DNA of 64,000 nt from Trueperaceae bacterium (GCA_007130855.1 SLRS01000039.1:1-64000); one strand, 5' to 3'; numbered from the stretch's first letter, positions 50,000 to 59,243 are shown. Program-made: numbers and translations. Notes: generated by a model not told the origin, from the sequence alone.

Positions 50000-50805
50000 C
50001 CTTCGTACGGCTTCACGAGGACCGTATCGTCGACGCGCAGGCCCAGGCGGATCAGCGTCTCGGGTAGCACCAACAGGTACGGTCCGCCACCCGCGACGGT
50101 CGTGATCGGGGCCGCGAAGGCGCTGCCGTCAGGACGCCGCACGGCGACGTCGACCACGTCCGCGCCGAGCACCCGCGCCCAGTTGTGGGCGATGCCCTCG
50201 TCGAGCCCGAGCGTCCCGCTGGGCACACCCGAGCGGGCCAGCCGCACCACCAGCTGCGCGGTCCGCGGCCGCCGGGCGCGCAACTGCAACGAGCCAACGC
50301 CGACCAACCGACGGATCACGCGCTGCACCTCGCCGAGCGGCACGTCGAGCGTCGCCGCCAGGCGCGCCACGGTCCGCTGGCCGTTCACGGCCGCCAGGAC
50401 GCGACGCTCGTCGTCGCCGAACGGGAGGTCGGGCAGTGCGTCGTCGGGCACGAACGGCACCGCATCGCGCGAGACCTCGGGCCCACGCGCGTCGTCGTCA
50501 CGGTGCTGCTCGTCGAGCCGCCGCAGTGCCTCGAGGACCAACGTCTCCGTGGCGGTGGTCACGCTCCGGTGCGGCGCCGGCAGGCCCACGACGAACTCGA
50601 AGGTGCCGCGCTCGTCCTCGAACAGCGCATAGACCGCGGCCTCCCCCTCCAACTGCCCGAACTCGGCATGGGTGAGCCGGCCGCGCTCGAAGTAGAAGCG
50701 GGCCTGACCATCGGGATGCTGCACCGCCAGGCGTCCCGTTCGGGTGGCGCCAGCGAGCAACTGGAACAGGTCGACGAGGGAGAACAGGCCGAGCGTGCCG
50801 GTCAC
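49996..50805 (-). CDS. DUF4388 (PATAN-type) domain protein
   Basis: This 269-residue protein begins with a DUF4388 domain (about 1-90, TGTLGLFSLVDLFQLLAG...GRLTHAEFG), which occurs with response regulators and in gliding or signalling proteins. A winged-helix-like middle (about 140-190) and a C-terminal unknown part follow. GTG 50805 is chosen because TAGCAT ends seven bases before it and the family usually starts right at this motif; the ATG at 50814 overlaps that promoter. Coupled to trmB. The role is unknown. Confidence 0.78.
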   Translation of the reverse strand: MTGTLGLFSLVDLFQLLAGATRTGRLAVQHPDGQARFYFERGRLTHAEFGQLEGEAAVYALFEDERGTFEFVVGLPAPHRSVTTATETLVLEALRRLDEQHRDDDARGPEVSRDAVPFVPDDALPDLPFGDDERRVLAAVNGQRTVARLAATLDVPLGEVQRVIRRLVGVGSLQLRARRPRTAQLVVRLARSGVPSGTLGLDEGIAHNWARVLGADVVDVAVRRPDGSAFAAPITTVAGGGPYLLVLPETLIRLGLRVDDTVLVKPYEG

Positions 50806-50812
50806 GGGCGCC

Positions 50813-50818
50813 ATGCTA
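50813..50818 (-). promoter_or_regulatory. Leaderless promoter of the DUF4388 gene, overlapping a stop codon
   Basis: Minus-strand TAGCAT ends seven bases before GTG 50805. Its first three bases, TAG, are the stop codon of the preceding nitrilase-like gene. Confidence 0.5.
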
Positions 50819-51862
50819 CCGCAGCGGCCCGGAACCACCGCTCGGTAGGGCGAACTCGTCGGGGTGGGGCACCTGCACCGAGACGATCGCCTCGGACTCG
50901 GGGTCGGGCGCGAGGGCGAGCAGCCCGGGCAGGGTGGCGCCTTGCGCGACGTCGGCCAGCTCGGGCGCGTCGACGACGTTCGCGACGATGCTCGAGCGCC
51001 CGCGCGGACGCAGGCCGAAGGCGTCGCCCACGAGCATCGGGTTCACCCCGTAGCGCAGCGACGTGCGCCCTTGCAGCCGCGCGCGCAGCCCTTCAGCCAG
51101 CCACACTTCGCCCTCGCTGCGGCGCGGGTCGCCGGGCCAGGGTCGGTCCCAGGGGGCGTCGTTCGCCGAGGGCTGCACCACCACCTGCGCCCCGCGCCCG
51201 TCGAGGGTGGCGAGCACGCGCTCGTGGAAGCCGTCGAGGCAGATCGCTACCGCCACGCGGCCCAGCGGCGTGACCACCGGGTGGAGGTCTTCGAGCCGCC
51301 CGCGCTGCAGACCGGCACGCTGCTCCGCACCCGGTGTCAGGTGCACCTTGGCGCTGCGCGCCAGCAACCGGCCGTTGGGAGCGAACGTCAAGGCGGCGTT
51401 GTGCACGTTCGCATCGCGCACGTGCCAGCCACGGCTGGGCTCCTCGTCGACGTCGGGCAAGAAGGCACTGCCGGCCACCACCACCGCCCCGGTGGCGCGC
51501 GCCACGGCGGCGAAGGTGTCGAACCAGATGCGGTAGGCATCCACGGCGTAGCGGCCGTAGATGGCGGCGGGAGCGAGCCGGCGCGCGCGCCAGGCGCTCC
51601 GCAGCCAGTGCCTGGCGTGCGTCGGCGCCAGGCGCGCCAGCGCCGCGGCGAAGGTCGGAGCGCGCAGTGCACGCTCGTCGCCGGCCACGGTCAGCAGCAG
51701 GGGCAACGCGATCAGTTCCGGGAACGCCACCAGGCGCGGGCGCGGGCCGGCCTCGGCCACCGCCGCCGAGCCCAGGTCGAGCATGCGCCGCGTGAAGGCC
51801 GCGGGCGTCGCGTACAGCGTCGCGGACCAGGCGACCTGGACCGCGGCGAGATGCAGTTCCAC
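50816..51862 (-). CDS. Carbon-nitrogen hydrolase (nitrilase superfamily)
   Basis: This 348-residue enzyme has the nitrilase-superfamily triad E49 (VAFPEL), K172 (AKVHLTPGAEQ) and C208 (VAICLDGF). It would hydrolyse an amide or nitrile, possibly acting on small amides or N-carbamoyl compounds. GTG 51862 lies six bases after TAGACT, so the message should be leaderless. It is followed directly by the DUF4388-trmB set and is divergent from lptF. Confidence 0.86.
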   Translation of the reverse strand: MELHLAAVQVAWSATLYATPAAFTRRMLDLGSAAVAEAGPRPRLVAFPELIALPLLLTVAGDERALRAPTFAAALARLAPTHARHWLRSAWRARRLAPAAIYGRYAVDAYRIWFDTFAAVARATGAVVVAGSAFLPDVDEEPSRGWHVRDANVHNAALTFAPNGRLLARSAKVHLTPGAEQRAGLQRGRLEDLHPVVTPLGRVAVAICLDGFHERVLATLDGRGAQVVVQPSANDAPWDRPWPGDPRRSEGEVWLAEGLRARLQGRTSLRYGVNPMLVGDAFGLRPRGRSSIVANVVDAPELADVAQGATLPGLLALAPDPESEAIVSVQVPHPDEFALPSGGSGPLR

Positions 51863-51868
51863 GCTCGG

Positions 51869-51874
51869 AGTCTA
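51869..51874 (-). promoter_or_regulatory. Leaderless promoter of the nitrilase-like gene
   Basis: Minus-strand TAGACT ends six bases before GTG 51862; the surrounding sequence TAGACTCCGAGCGTG nearly repeats that of plsX. Confidence 0.55.
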
Positions 51875-51929
51875 CGCGCTCACCGGACCCCCGCGGTGGC
51901 CGCGGAAGTCGGGCCGGCGTCCGAGCAGT

Positions 51930-51938
51930 TGTTACACT
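51930..51938 (+). promoter_or_regulatory. Leaderless promoter of the lpt operon
   Basis: TGTTACACT is an extended -10 ending six bases before GTG 51945. Confidence 0.55.
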
Positions 51939-51944
51939 CGCGAG

Positions 51945-53009
51945 GTGATCCCGCGGCTGGCGCGGTACGTGCTCCGCGAGGCGGCCGGGTTGTACGTGCT
52001 CGGTGCCGCGAGCCTGTGCCTGCTCCTCTCGATCGACCTGCTGAGCGTGTTGGCCCGCTTCCTCGTGGAGCAGGGCGCGTCCTGGGCGTCCATCGGCCGC
52101 CTGCTCCTGTTCAAGTTGCCGTGGTTCTTGCACCTGACGCTGCCGGTTGCCGTGGTGTTCGCGGTGCTGCTGGTCTCGGGGCGCCTCGCCAAGGACGCCG
52201 AGCTGCGCGCCGCGTACGCCGGCGCCGTGGCGCCCGGAGCGCTGCTCGTCCCGCTGGTGCTCGGTGGCTTGGTGGTGTCGGGCGTGGCTCTGGTGAACAA
52301 CGGCTGGCTCGAGCCACACGGTGAAGCCGCCTACCAGGCGGAGATCCAGGGCTTCCTCTACGTCCGTCCGCCGGCCGCGATCCAGACCGACGCCGCCTTC
52401 GTGGTCCCCGACCAGGGGGTCTTCGCGGCGGCCCGCATCCGCGCCGAGCGCGAGGCCGCGCATCGTGCGGAGCTGCTCGGCGTACTGGCGCTGCTCGACG
52501 ACGGCACCGTGGTGAGCGCTCCGCGCGGGACGTGGGACGCGAACGCCCGGACGTGGGAGCTCGACGATGTGGAGCGGACCGCGCCGGGCGGCGAGCGTGA
52601 GTTGCTCGCACGGCTGACGCTGCCGTTCGCCCTCGAGGCCACGCCCGAGGAGACGCTGGCGCGACCGCAGCAGCAGACCCTGACCGAGCTCCAGCGCCGG
52701 ATCCAGGCGGCCGAAGCCGCGGGGGCCGACGCGTCGGTGCCCCGCTTCGAACTGCATCGACGCGTCGCCGACGCCTCCAGCGCAACCGTCTTCGCGCTCG
52801 TGGCGGGGGCCCTGGGACTGCGCGTGCGCGGCCGCAGCGGCGGTTTCGGTTGGACCATCGGCCTGCTGGTCGCATTCTGGGCAGCCTGGACGCTGACCGG
52901 CGGGCTGTTCGAGAGCGGTGTGCTGGGCCCGGCGCTGGCGGCCTGGGCGACCCCGGCGCTGGTGGCCTCGATCGGCGCGGTGCTCGCCTGGCGGGTGACC
53001 CACCGGTGA
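51945..53009 (+). CDS. lptF: Lipid export permease LptF-like (YjgP/YjgQ family)
   Basis: This 354-residue permease of the YjgP/YjgQ family has the arrangement of LptF/LptG: about three N-terminal helices (to about 115), a periplasmic domain (about 125-260) and three C-terminal helices (about 270-350). Together with LptG and the ATPase LptB (not in this window) it extracts lipid from the inner membrane. GTG 51945 is fixed by the extended -10 ending six bases before it, so a much longer open frame upstream is set aside. It overlaps lptG by four bases. Confidence 0.87.
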   Translation: MIPRLARYVLREAAGLYVLGAASLCLLLSIDLLSVLARFLVEQGASWASIGRLLLFKLPWFLHLTLPVAVVFAVLLVSGRLAKDAELRAAYAGAVAPGALLVPLVLGGLVVSGVALVNNGWLEPHGEAAYQAEIQGFLYVRPPAAIQTDAAFVVPDQGVFAAARIRAEREAAHRAELLGVLALLDDGTVVSAPRGTWDANARTWELDDVERTAPGGERELLARLTLPFALEATPEETLARPQQQTLTELQRRIQAAEAAGADASVPRFELHRRVADASSATVFALVAGALGLRVRGRSGGFGWTIGLLVAFWAAWTLTGGLFESGVLGPALAAWATPALVASIGAVLAWRVTHR

Positions 53010-54073
53010 CCCGGTTCGGCTGGGCGCTGGCGCGCGAGATCGGTCCGCTCTACCTGGCCGGCGTCTCGGTGCTGCTGGTCCTGCTGCTCGCCTCGTTCCT
53101 GCTCGGGGTGCTCGCCGAGGTGCTGGCGCGCGGCGTACCGCCGTCGCTGGTGGCCGGGTTCCTGCTGGCCAAGTTGCCATCGGCCGCCTCGGCCGGCCTG
53201 CCGCTGGCCCTGCTCTTCGCGGCCCTGTTGGCGTTGACCCGCGCCAACCAAGATGGCGAGCTCAAGGCGGCGCTGCTGCTGGGCCTCACCCCGGGGCGCT
53301 ACCTGCGCCCGTTGCTGGCGATCGGCCTGACGGTGGCGCTGGTGACGGCGGCGAACAACGAGTTGCTGGTGCCGTGGGCCGAGCGTCGCGCCCAGGAGGT
53401 GCAGCGCGAGATCTTGCTGCGCTCGCCCGAGACGGTGGTACAGACCGGTAGCTTCTTCCAGGATGCCCTCGGCCGCAGCATCTTCATCGAAGGCGTGGAC
53501 GCGACTGGGAACCTGGTGGGCATCACCGTGATCACCCCCGGAGGCGCACAAGGACCGCGTCAGCTGATCCGCGCCGAGCGCGGCCGCCCCGACCCGGCCG
53601 CCGGCGTCTGGGAGCTCGAGGACCTCAGCTATCGAACCTTCCGGCGCAGCCGGACGGTGCTCGAGGCCAGCGCGGCACGGGCCACGCTGCCGGTGCGGGG
53701 GCTCACCGCCGCCTCGCCCGCCGCCGCCGACCTGGTGACGCTGCCGCTCGTCGAACTGCTCGAGCGGGCCCGCGACGCCCCGGGCGAGGCGTCCGCCGAA
53801 TGGACGGCGCTCCATCGCAAGGCCGCCGAGCCGCTGGCCGCCGTGGCCTTCGCGGCCTTCGCGCTGGCGGTGGCGCTGGCCTCCTTCCGGCGCACGGTAT
53901 CGCTCGGCCTGGTGTCGGTGATGGCGCTGACCTTCGTCTACTACGCCACCTGGAGTGTGGCGAAGCTGCTCGGCGCCCAGGGGACGATCCCAGCGGCCTT
54001 GGCCGGCTGGGCACCGGTGGGCCTCTACGCGGTCGCCGCCGCCGCGCTGTTGGTGGTGTCGTGGCGCCGCTGA
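53006..54073 (+). CDS. lptG: Lipid export permease LptG-like (YjgP/YjgQ family)
   Basis: This 355-residue paralogue of the preceding protein has the same arrangement of helices around a periplasmic domain (about 120-260). Pairing of two YjgP/YjgQ genes with lptD downstream is the classic lipid-transport setting. GTG 53006 overlaps the previous stop (GTGA). Which of the two is LptF and which LptG is set only by order. It overlaps lptD by 13 bases. Confidence 0.86.
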   Translation: MTRFGWALAREIGPLYLAGVSVLLVLLLASFLLGVLAEVLARGVPPSLVAGFLLAKLPSAASAGLPLALLFAALLALTRANQDGELKAALLLGLTPGRYLRPLLAIGLTVALVTAANNELLVPWAERRAQEVQREILLRSPETVVQTGSFFQDALGRSIFIEGVDATGNLVGITVITPGGAQGPRQLIRAERGRPDPAAGVWELEDLSYRTFRRSRTVLEASAARATLPVRGLTAASPAAADLVTLPLVELLERARDAPGEASAEWTALHRKAAEPLAAVAFAAFALAVALASFRRTVSLGLVSVMALTFVYYATWSVAKLLGAQGTIPAALAGWAPVGLYAVAAAALLVVSWRR

Positions 54074-57000
54074 AGCGCACCTTGGCCCTCGCCCTGGCCC
54101 TGTTGCTCGCGTGCGCGCTGGCGCCCGGCGTGCGGGCCGCCAGCGTCGTCGTGGACGGGACCAGCGACCCCGCTTCACGCCTCGAGTTGCGCCGGGTGGT
54201 GTTGCCCGACGGCAGCGAGGCCGAACTGTACGTGCTGGAGGGCGACCCGATCGTGGTCGTGATCGACGACCAGCAGCGCGTCGAGGGCCGGCTGATCGAG
54301 TTCGATCCCGCCGCCCGCGAGCTGCGCCTGATCGGCCCAGGCTCCATCACCGTCGAGGGCGAGCGTTTCGAGGGCCGTGACATGATCATCGACCTGCGCG
54401 CGGAGCGCTTCAGCGGTCGTGACGTGCTGATCGTCACCGGTGACATCGACGTGTGGGGCGATCTCGCCACGCGCCTACCCGGCCAGGTGGACGTGCTCCA
54501 GGGCGTGTTCAGCCCCTGCTCGCGCTGCGACCAGGAGCCCTGGGACTACGGCTTCGTGGCCGAACGCTTGCGGCTGTTCCCGGGCGATCGCCTGGTGGCG
54601 GAGGGCGTGACCGTGCTCGTGCGCGGCATGCCCGTGGCGAGGCTGCCGCTGCTGGTGTTGCCGCTGGCCGCGCCCGACCGCCAGCCACGTCTGGTGATCA
54701 CGCCCGGCAGCGCCCAGCGCCGCGCGCAGGTCGAGTTGAGCTGGCCCTATGTGGCGGGCGCCGAAGGGCTGGGCCGCCTGACGCTGCGTTACCTGGCGGA
54801 GGTCGATCCCGCTCGCGGCGGCTGGCTGGCGCAGCGCCTCCTGGGCGGCGCGGTGGTGGCCTCGCATATGGCCTGGGACGTCGACCACCGCTTGTTCGAC
54901 GAGCGCGGCGCCGGCGAGGCGCGCATCAGCTACCTGCCGAGCCTGCCCGACCTGGCCGGCGCGGACGTCGACCCGGCCGAGCTGACCGTGCGCGTGCGCT
55001 ACGCGACCGATCCCAGCCTGGGGACGCCCAGCGTACGCCTGGGACTCGACCGGGCAGACCAGCGCGTGCCGGGCCGCTGGGAGTACGACCTGGGCCTGGT
55101 CGGCGAGGGCGATGGCGTGCGCGGTCGCTTCGACACGCTCGGGTTCATCGATACCGACCCCGAGGCCGATGCGGGTCTGGCACCGAGCTTCGCGAGCCGC
55201 GCCGCACCGCGCAGGATCATCGCGCGGCTGCGACTCGAACCGCTCCGACCCGACGACGTCGTCCTGGGTCCGCTGCGCCTGATCGCCGGCGAGCTCGACC
55301 TCGGCGTCTTCGAGGACGTCAGCGACCCGACCAACCGCGTCGCGGCCAGGACGAGGTTCAGCGTGGCCGGTCGAGCCCGGACGGTGCACGTGACGCAGCT
55401 CGAGCCGCTGCGGCCATGGCCGGGCCTGCAGCTCGACGCCCGCAACGCCTTCGACGGGCGCTACTACGAGAGCGGCGAGCGGCTGATCCTCTGGCGCACC
55501 ACCGTGGGGCTGCGGCAGGCGTTCGGTAACGTCGGCGAGTTGGCCCTGACGGCCGACCGCGACGTGAACGAGGGCGAGACGCCCTTCCGCTTCGACACCG
55601 TGCCGCGCCGCAACCGGACCGAGTTCGGCGTGCGGTTGCGCCTGGCGCCGACGCCGCGCTGGAGCCTCGAGCATCGCAGCGGCTACGTTGCGCTCGACAC
55701 GCGCCGCCCCGAGGACGAGGGGTGGCAGCCGCTCGACACCACCTTGCGCCTCTTCGGCGACCTGCCGCTGCTCGGGCTGAGCCTGCGTCACCGCTACGAC
55801 CCCGAGGAGGGCCGGCCCCACACCTTGGAGACTACGCTCGAGCTGCGCGCCCGGCGTCAACCGGCCGACCTGGCGTTCACCGTCACGCACCTGCACGACT
55901 TCGCTCCCGAGACCATCGACGGCATCGTCGTCGGTGACACCCGCACCGCGGCGACTTGGACGCTGGGCGTGGAGCGCGTCGCGCGCCTCCAGTTGCAGAG
56001 CGCCTATCGCCGCGCGCCACCGCTCGCAGCCGACGGCAGCCGCAGCTTCTGGGACCCGCTAGAGGTACGGCTCGACTTGGGTGCACTCCAGCCGCGCGAC
56101 CCGCGGCCGGGCCTCCGCGCCGAACTGCGCTACGACCTCGACGCCCGCGAAGCGCAGCGCCTGACCTTGGCGGGGCGCGTGCGCCTCGGCGAGGCGGAAC
56201 TCGACGCCTCCCAGCGCATCGACCTGCAGACCGGCGAAGTCGCCGACGCTCGCGCCACGCTGACGCTGCCCGGTCACTTCAGCGTGGCGCTCAGGGGCGT
56301 CGCCTGGTTGCCTCCGACGCTCCTCGGCCTGGAGCCGTTCGAGGCCGTGCGGCCGGTCGCGCTGACGCTGCGCGAGGCGCCGGACGACGGTCCGGTACGC
56401 TGGGAGGTGAACCTTCGGGCGAGCCTCGATCCAAGCTTGGCCGAGGGCGCCGGCGGCCGACGCGACACCACGCTCGACTTCCGGGTCGAGTTGCTGCGCG
56501 AGCGCTATGGGCCGCTCGACGTGAGCCTCTCGGGCTTCGCCGAATGGCGCTTGCGCGACGACCTGCTCGATCGCTCCCATCTCCGGCGAGCGTCGCTGAC
56601 GCTGGGGATGGAGGCTTACGAGCGCGTCGGGTTGCAAGGGAGCGTGCGTTACGTGGGAACCTACTCGCCGAGCCTGGCTGACTTCACACGCGCCGAACTG
56701 CAGCTCGAGCGCGTGACCTTGACGCTGCGCGCCAGCGACCGCTTCACCGTCGGCGCACAAGTGAGCGACATCTGGGATTTCACCCGGACCCGCCCGGACC
56801 AGAGCCCCTGGAACCTCCGACCCGAGGTGTTCATCGTTTGGGACCGCTGCTGTTGGGCATTGGCCGCGGCGTACGACACCGGCACCGGCGACTTGCGACT
56901 GGTGCTGACCGGGCCCGGAGCGCAGACCGGCATCGAGGAGATCGTGCCGACACCGTTCGGACTCGAGCGGCGCCCGCTGGCGGCCGAGGCGACACCGTGA
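54061..57000 (+). CDS. lptD: LptD-like outer-membrane lipid translocon (OstA)
   Basis: This 979-residue protein has a signal peptide (about 1-26), a periplasmic OstA/LptA-like domain (about 30-180) and a long beta-strand-rich region that should form an outer-membrane barrel. Cysteines stand at 153 and 156 near the N-terminal domain and as an adjacent pair, C930-C931 (WDRCCWAL), near the end. In E. coli LptD an adjacent cysteine pair in the barrel forms disulfides with N-terminal cysteines, and this looks like the same design. GTG 54061 gives an intact signal peptide. It would receive lipid from LptF/LptG through a periplasmic bridge. The native cargo here is unknown. Confidence 0.82.
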   Translation: MAPLKRTLALALALLLACALAPGVRAASVVVDGTSDPASRLELRRVVLPDGSEAELYVLEGDPIVVVIDDQQRVEGRLIEFDPAARELRLIGPGSITVEGERFEGRDMIIDLRAERFSGRDVLIVTGDIDVWGDLATRLPGQVDVLQGVFSPCSRCDQEPWDYGFVAERLRLFPGDRLVAEGVTVLVRGMPVARLPLLVLPLAAPDRQPRLVITPGSAQRRAQVELSWPYVAGAEGLGRLTLRYLAEVDPARGGWLAQRLLGGAVVASHMAWDVDHRLFDERGAGEARISYLPSLPDLAGADVDPAELTVRVRYATDPSLGTPSVRLGLDRADQRVPGRWEYDLGLVGEGDGVRGRFDTLGFIDTDPEADAGLAPSFASRAAPRRIIARLRLEPLRPDDVVLGPLRLIAGELDLGVFEDVSDPTNRVAARTRFSVAGRARTVHVTQLEPLRPWPGLQLDARNAFDGRYYESGERLILWRTTVGLRQAFGNVGELALTADRDVNEGETPFRFDTVPRRNRTEFGVRLRLAPTPRWSLEHRSGYVALDTRRPEDEGWQPLDTTLRLFGDLPLLGLSLRHRYDPEEGRPHTLETTLELRARRQPADLAFTVTHLHDFAPETIDGIVVGDTRTAATWTLGVERVARLQLQSAYRRAPPLAADGSRSFWDPLEVRLDLGALQPRDPRPGLRAELRYDLDAREAQRLTLAGRVRLGEAELDASQRIDLQTGEVADARATLTLPGHFSVALRGVAWLPPTLLGLEPFEAVRPVALTLREAPDDGPVRWEVNLRASLDPSLAEGAGGRRDTTLDFRVELLRERYGPLDVSLSGFAEWRLRDDLLDRSHLRRASLTLGMEAYERVGLQGSVRYVGTYSPSLADFTRAELQLERVTLTLRASDRFTVGAQVSDIWDFTRTRPDQSPWNLRPEVFIVWDRCCWALAAAYDTGTGDLRLVLTGPGAQTGIEEIVPTPFGLERRPLAAEATP

Positions 57001-58235
57001 CGCCGACGCTGCGACGCCTGCTGCCGGGTGTGCTGGCCGCGCTGCTGGCGACGCTGAGCGCGTGTACCGGGACCTTCCGCGAGGGCACCCCGCTCGTGCT
57101 CCTGGTCGCGACCGGCCCGGGCGACGCGCCGTCCCGGGTCTTGGCGTTCCTCGCCGAGCCGCCGGGCCCGGCAACGCCACGGCGGGTGATCCCGCTCACG
57201 AGCGCCGACCTGGCGCCCGATCTGACCTTGCCGCTGCGTGATTGGGATTGGGTGGATCGCGAGGCGTCGGCCGTCGGCCCGGGGCTGGGCCGAACGCGGT
57301 TGGTGGCGCTGGCCAGCACGACCGGCAGCGCGACCGCCGCCCGCACGGCGTTCCTACACCGCTACGACGTGGCGACGTTCGATCCCGACGCGCCTGCGCT
57401 CGTGCCGGTCGACGCGGCGCCGCTCGCACTCGTGCGTGCCGGGCTCTGGAACGACGCCGCCTTCCCGGTCGCCGCCGGCGTGCAGGCACCGCTGGAGGGC
57501 GCCTGCCTGGTCGGCGTCGCCGTCAACGGCACTGGCCGCTACGTCGCCCTGCTCGACCGCCGCGCGGCGTGCCGCAGTGGCGAGACCGAGGTGGGCCTGC
57601 ACGTCATCGACCTCGTCGCGGGTGAACTTGTTTGGAGCAGCACCCCGGACGATGTCGCCCCGGTCCGCCCGTACGTCGAACAGCGCGAGAACACCCTCGA
57701 CGTGTGGCTGCGCACCCCAGACGGCTACGACTGGCATCTGCTCGACCTGGCGACCCGAACGCTCTCGGCGCGACGGCAGGGCGTCAGCGGCAGCACCTTC
57801 GTCGACGCGACGGCAGCGGACGGCGCGCGCTGGGTGCTCATCGACGCCCGCTTGCGCGCGGTCACCGAGGCGGGCTCGGGCGCGCCCGGCGAGGCATCGG
57901 CCAGCGGCACCGACCGGCGCTTCGTGGGTACCGGCCCTGACCTCCCGGTCGTGATCACGGGAGGCAGCGACCTCGTGGTGCATCCAGATCCGCTGCGCCC
58001 GGCCTGGAGTCCACGTGGACGCGCCTACCTCGACGGGGTCACCGACGTACCCGATCAGCTCACCTACCTGGTGCGCAGCGGTGCGATCGACACCCTCGAC
58101 CTGCTCCTCTTGGATCCGGCCGAGCCGCTCGCTCGGGTGGTGAGCGAGGTGTACCGCGACCCGGTCGACGCGCCGCTCCTGACGGAGCCCCGGCGCATCA
58201 CGATGTTCAGGCCGCGCCCACCGCCGACGCCCTGA
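56997..58235 (+). CDS. Lipoprotein of unknown function in the lpt operon
   Basis: This 412-residue protein has a lipoprotein signal with a lipobox ending LSAC (about residue 23). The rest has repeated beta-type blocks ending in WxLxD/ARWVLID-like strands, suggestive of a beta-propeller, but I do not recognise a family. GTG 56997 overlaps the lptD stop (GTGA). Its position makes it a candidate partner of LptD, in the place that LptE takes in other bacteria, although it is much larger than LptE. Its last 29 bases overlap the convergent plsX gene. Confidence 0.75.
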   Translation: MTPTLRRLLPGVLAALLATLSACTGTFREGTPLVLLVATGPGDAPSRVLAFLAEPPGPATPRRVIPLTSADLAPDLTLPLRDWDWVDREASAVGPGLGRTRLVALASTTGSATAARTAFLHRYDVATFDPDAPALVPVDAAPLALVRAGLWNDAAFPVAAGVQAPLEGACLVGVAVNGTGRYVALLDRRAACRSGETEVGLHVIDLVAGELVWSSTPDDVAPVRPYVEQRENTLDVWLRTPDGYDWHLLDLATRTLSARRQGVSGSTFVDATAADGARWVLIDARLRAVTEAGSGAPGEASASGTDRRFVGTGPDLPVVITGGSDLVVHPDPLRPAWSPRGRAYLDGVTDVPDQLTYLVRSGAIDTLDLLLLDPAEPLARVVSEVYRDPVDAPLLTEPRRITMFRPRPPPTP

Positions 58236-59211
58236 TCGTCTCGGCGATCCGCTCGGCGAGTTCGGCGTCCACCAGCCGCCGCGCGCTGCGCATCGCGCTG
58301 GCCACCGCCCGCGCGTCCGAGGAGCCGTGCCCGATGAAGGCGTGCCCCGCTACGCCGAGCAGCGGCTCGGCTCCGACCTCGGCCGGGTCGAGCCGGGCCG
58401 CCAAGCGCTTGAGCGCGGGCTTGGCCAGCAGGCCGCCGAGCCTCGAGCGCAAGTCGGAGCGCAGGGCGTCGCGCATCATCGCGAACAGCACCCGCGCCTC
58501 GCCTTCGGCGAGTTTGAGCATCACGTTGCCGGTGAACCCATCGGTGACCACGACGTCGGTGGTCCCGGCCAGCAGATCGCGCCCCTCGACGTTGCCGCGA
58601 AAGTGGATGCCGGGTGTCGCCGCGAGCAGGTCATGCGCCTCGCGGGTGAGCTCGTTGCCCTTCTCGGGCTCCTCACCGATCGACACGAGCCCCACGCTCG
58701 GCTCGGCCAGGCCATAGATGGCGCGGGCGTAGGCGTCACCCATCAGCGCGAACTGCGCCAGGAACACCGGCCGGCAGTCGGCATTGGCGCCGGCGTCGAT
58801 GAGCGCCGTATGGCCGCCCTTGGCGTTGGGGATGTTGGCCAGGATGGCGGGTCGTTCAACGCCCTTCAGACGACCGAGCAGGAGCAGCGCGGCGGCCATG
58901 GTGGCGCCCGAGTGCCCCATCGACACGCAGGCCGCGGCCTGTCCCTCCTTCACGAGCCGTGTCGCCACCACCACGCTGGCATCCGGGCGGCGCCGCACGT
59001 CGGTGGCATGCTCCTGCATGCCGATCACGTCGCCGGCGTGCACGACCGGCAGCTCACCGCCGTGCTTCGCCAGCGCCGCTCGCAGGCGCGTCTCGTCGCC
59101 CACGAGCACCACCGCGCACCCCTTGGCCGCGGCCTCGAGGGCCCCGGCGACGGCGGCTTCCGGCATGTGGTCGCCGCCCATGGCGTCCAAGGCGATCGGT
59201 AGGTCGGTCAC
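58207..59211 (-). CDS. plsX: Phosphate acyltransferase PlsX
   Basis: This 334-residue enzyme makes acyl-phosphate from acyl-ACP for phospholipid synthesis. N-terminal PIALDAMGGDHMPEA, the GHSGATMAAALLLLGRLKGVERPAI block and VVTDGFTGNVMLKLAEG are diagnostic. GTG 59211 lies six bases after TAGACT, so its message should be leaderless. Fatty-acid genes that often follow plsX are not adjacent; it ends by overlapping the lipoprotein gene. Confidence 0.93.
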   Translation of the reverse strand: MTDLPIALDAMGGDHMPEAAVAGALEAAAKGCAVVLVGDETRLRAALAKHGGELPVVHAGDVIGMQEHATDVRRRPDASVVVATRLVKEGQAAACVSMGHSGATMAAALLLLGRLKGVERPAILANIPNAKGGHTALIDAGANADCRPVFLAQFALMGDAYARAIYGLAEPSVGLVSIGEEPEKGNELTREAHDLLAATPGIHFRGNVEGRDLLAGTTDVVVTDGFTGNVMLKLAEGEARVLFAMMRDALRSDLRSRLGGLLAKPALKRLAARLDPAEVGAEPLLGVAGHAFIGHGSSDARAVASAMRSARRLVDAELAERIAETIRASAVGAA

Positions 59212-59217
59212 CGTCGG

Positions 59218-59223
59218 AGTCTA
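59218..59223 (-). promoter_or_regulatory. Leaderless promoter of plsX
   Basis: Minus-strand TAGACT ends six bases before GTG 59211. The opposing rluD -10 is only 14 bases away. Confidence 0.55.
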
Positions 59224-59237
59224 CCGCGGCGCGACGG

Positions 59238-59243
59238 TATCCT
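59238..59243 (+). promoter_or_regulatory. Leaderless promoter of rluD
   Basis: TATCCT ends seven bases before GTG 59251. It faces away from the plsX promoter in a 39-base intergenic space. Confidence 0.5.
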
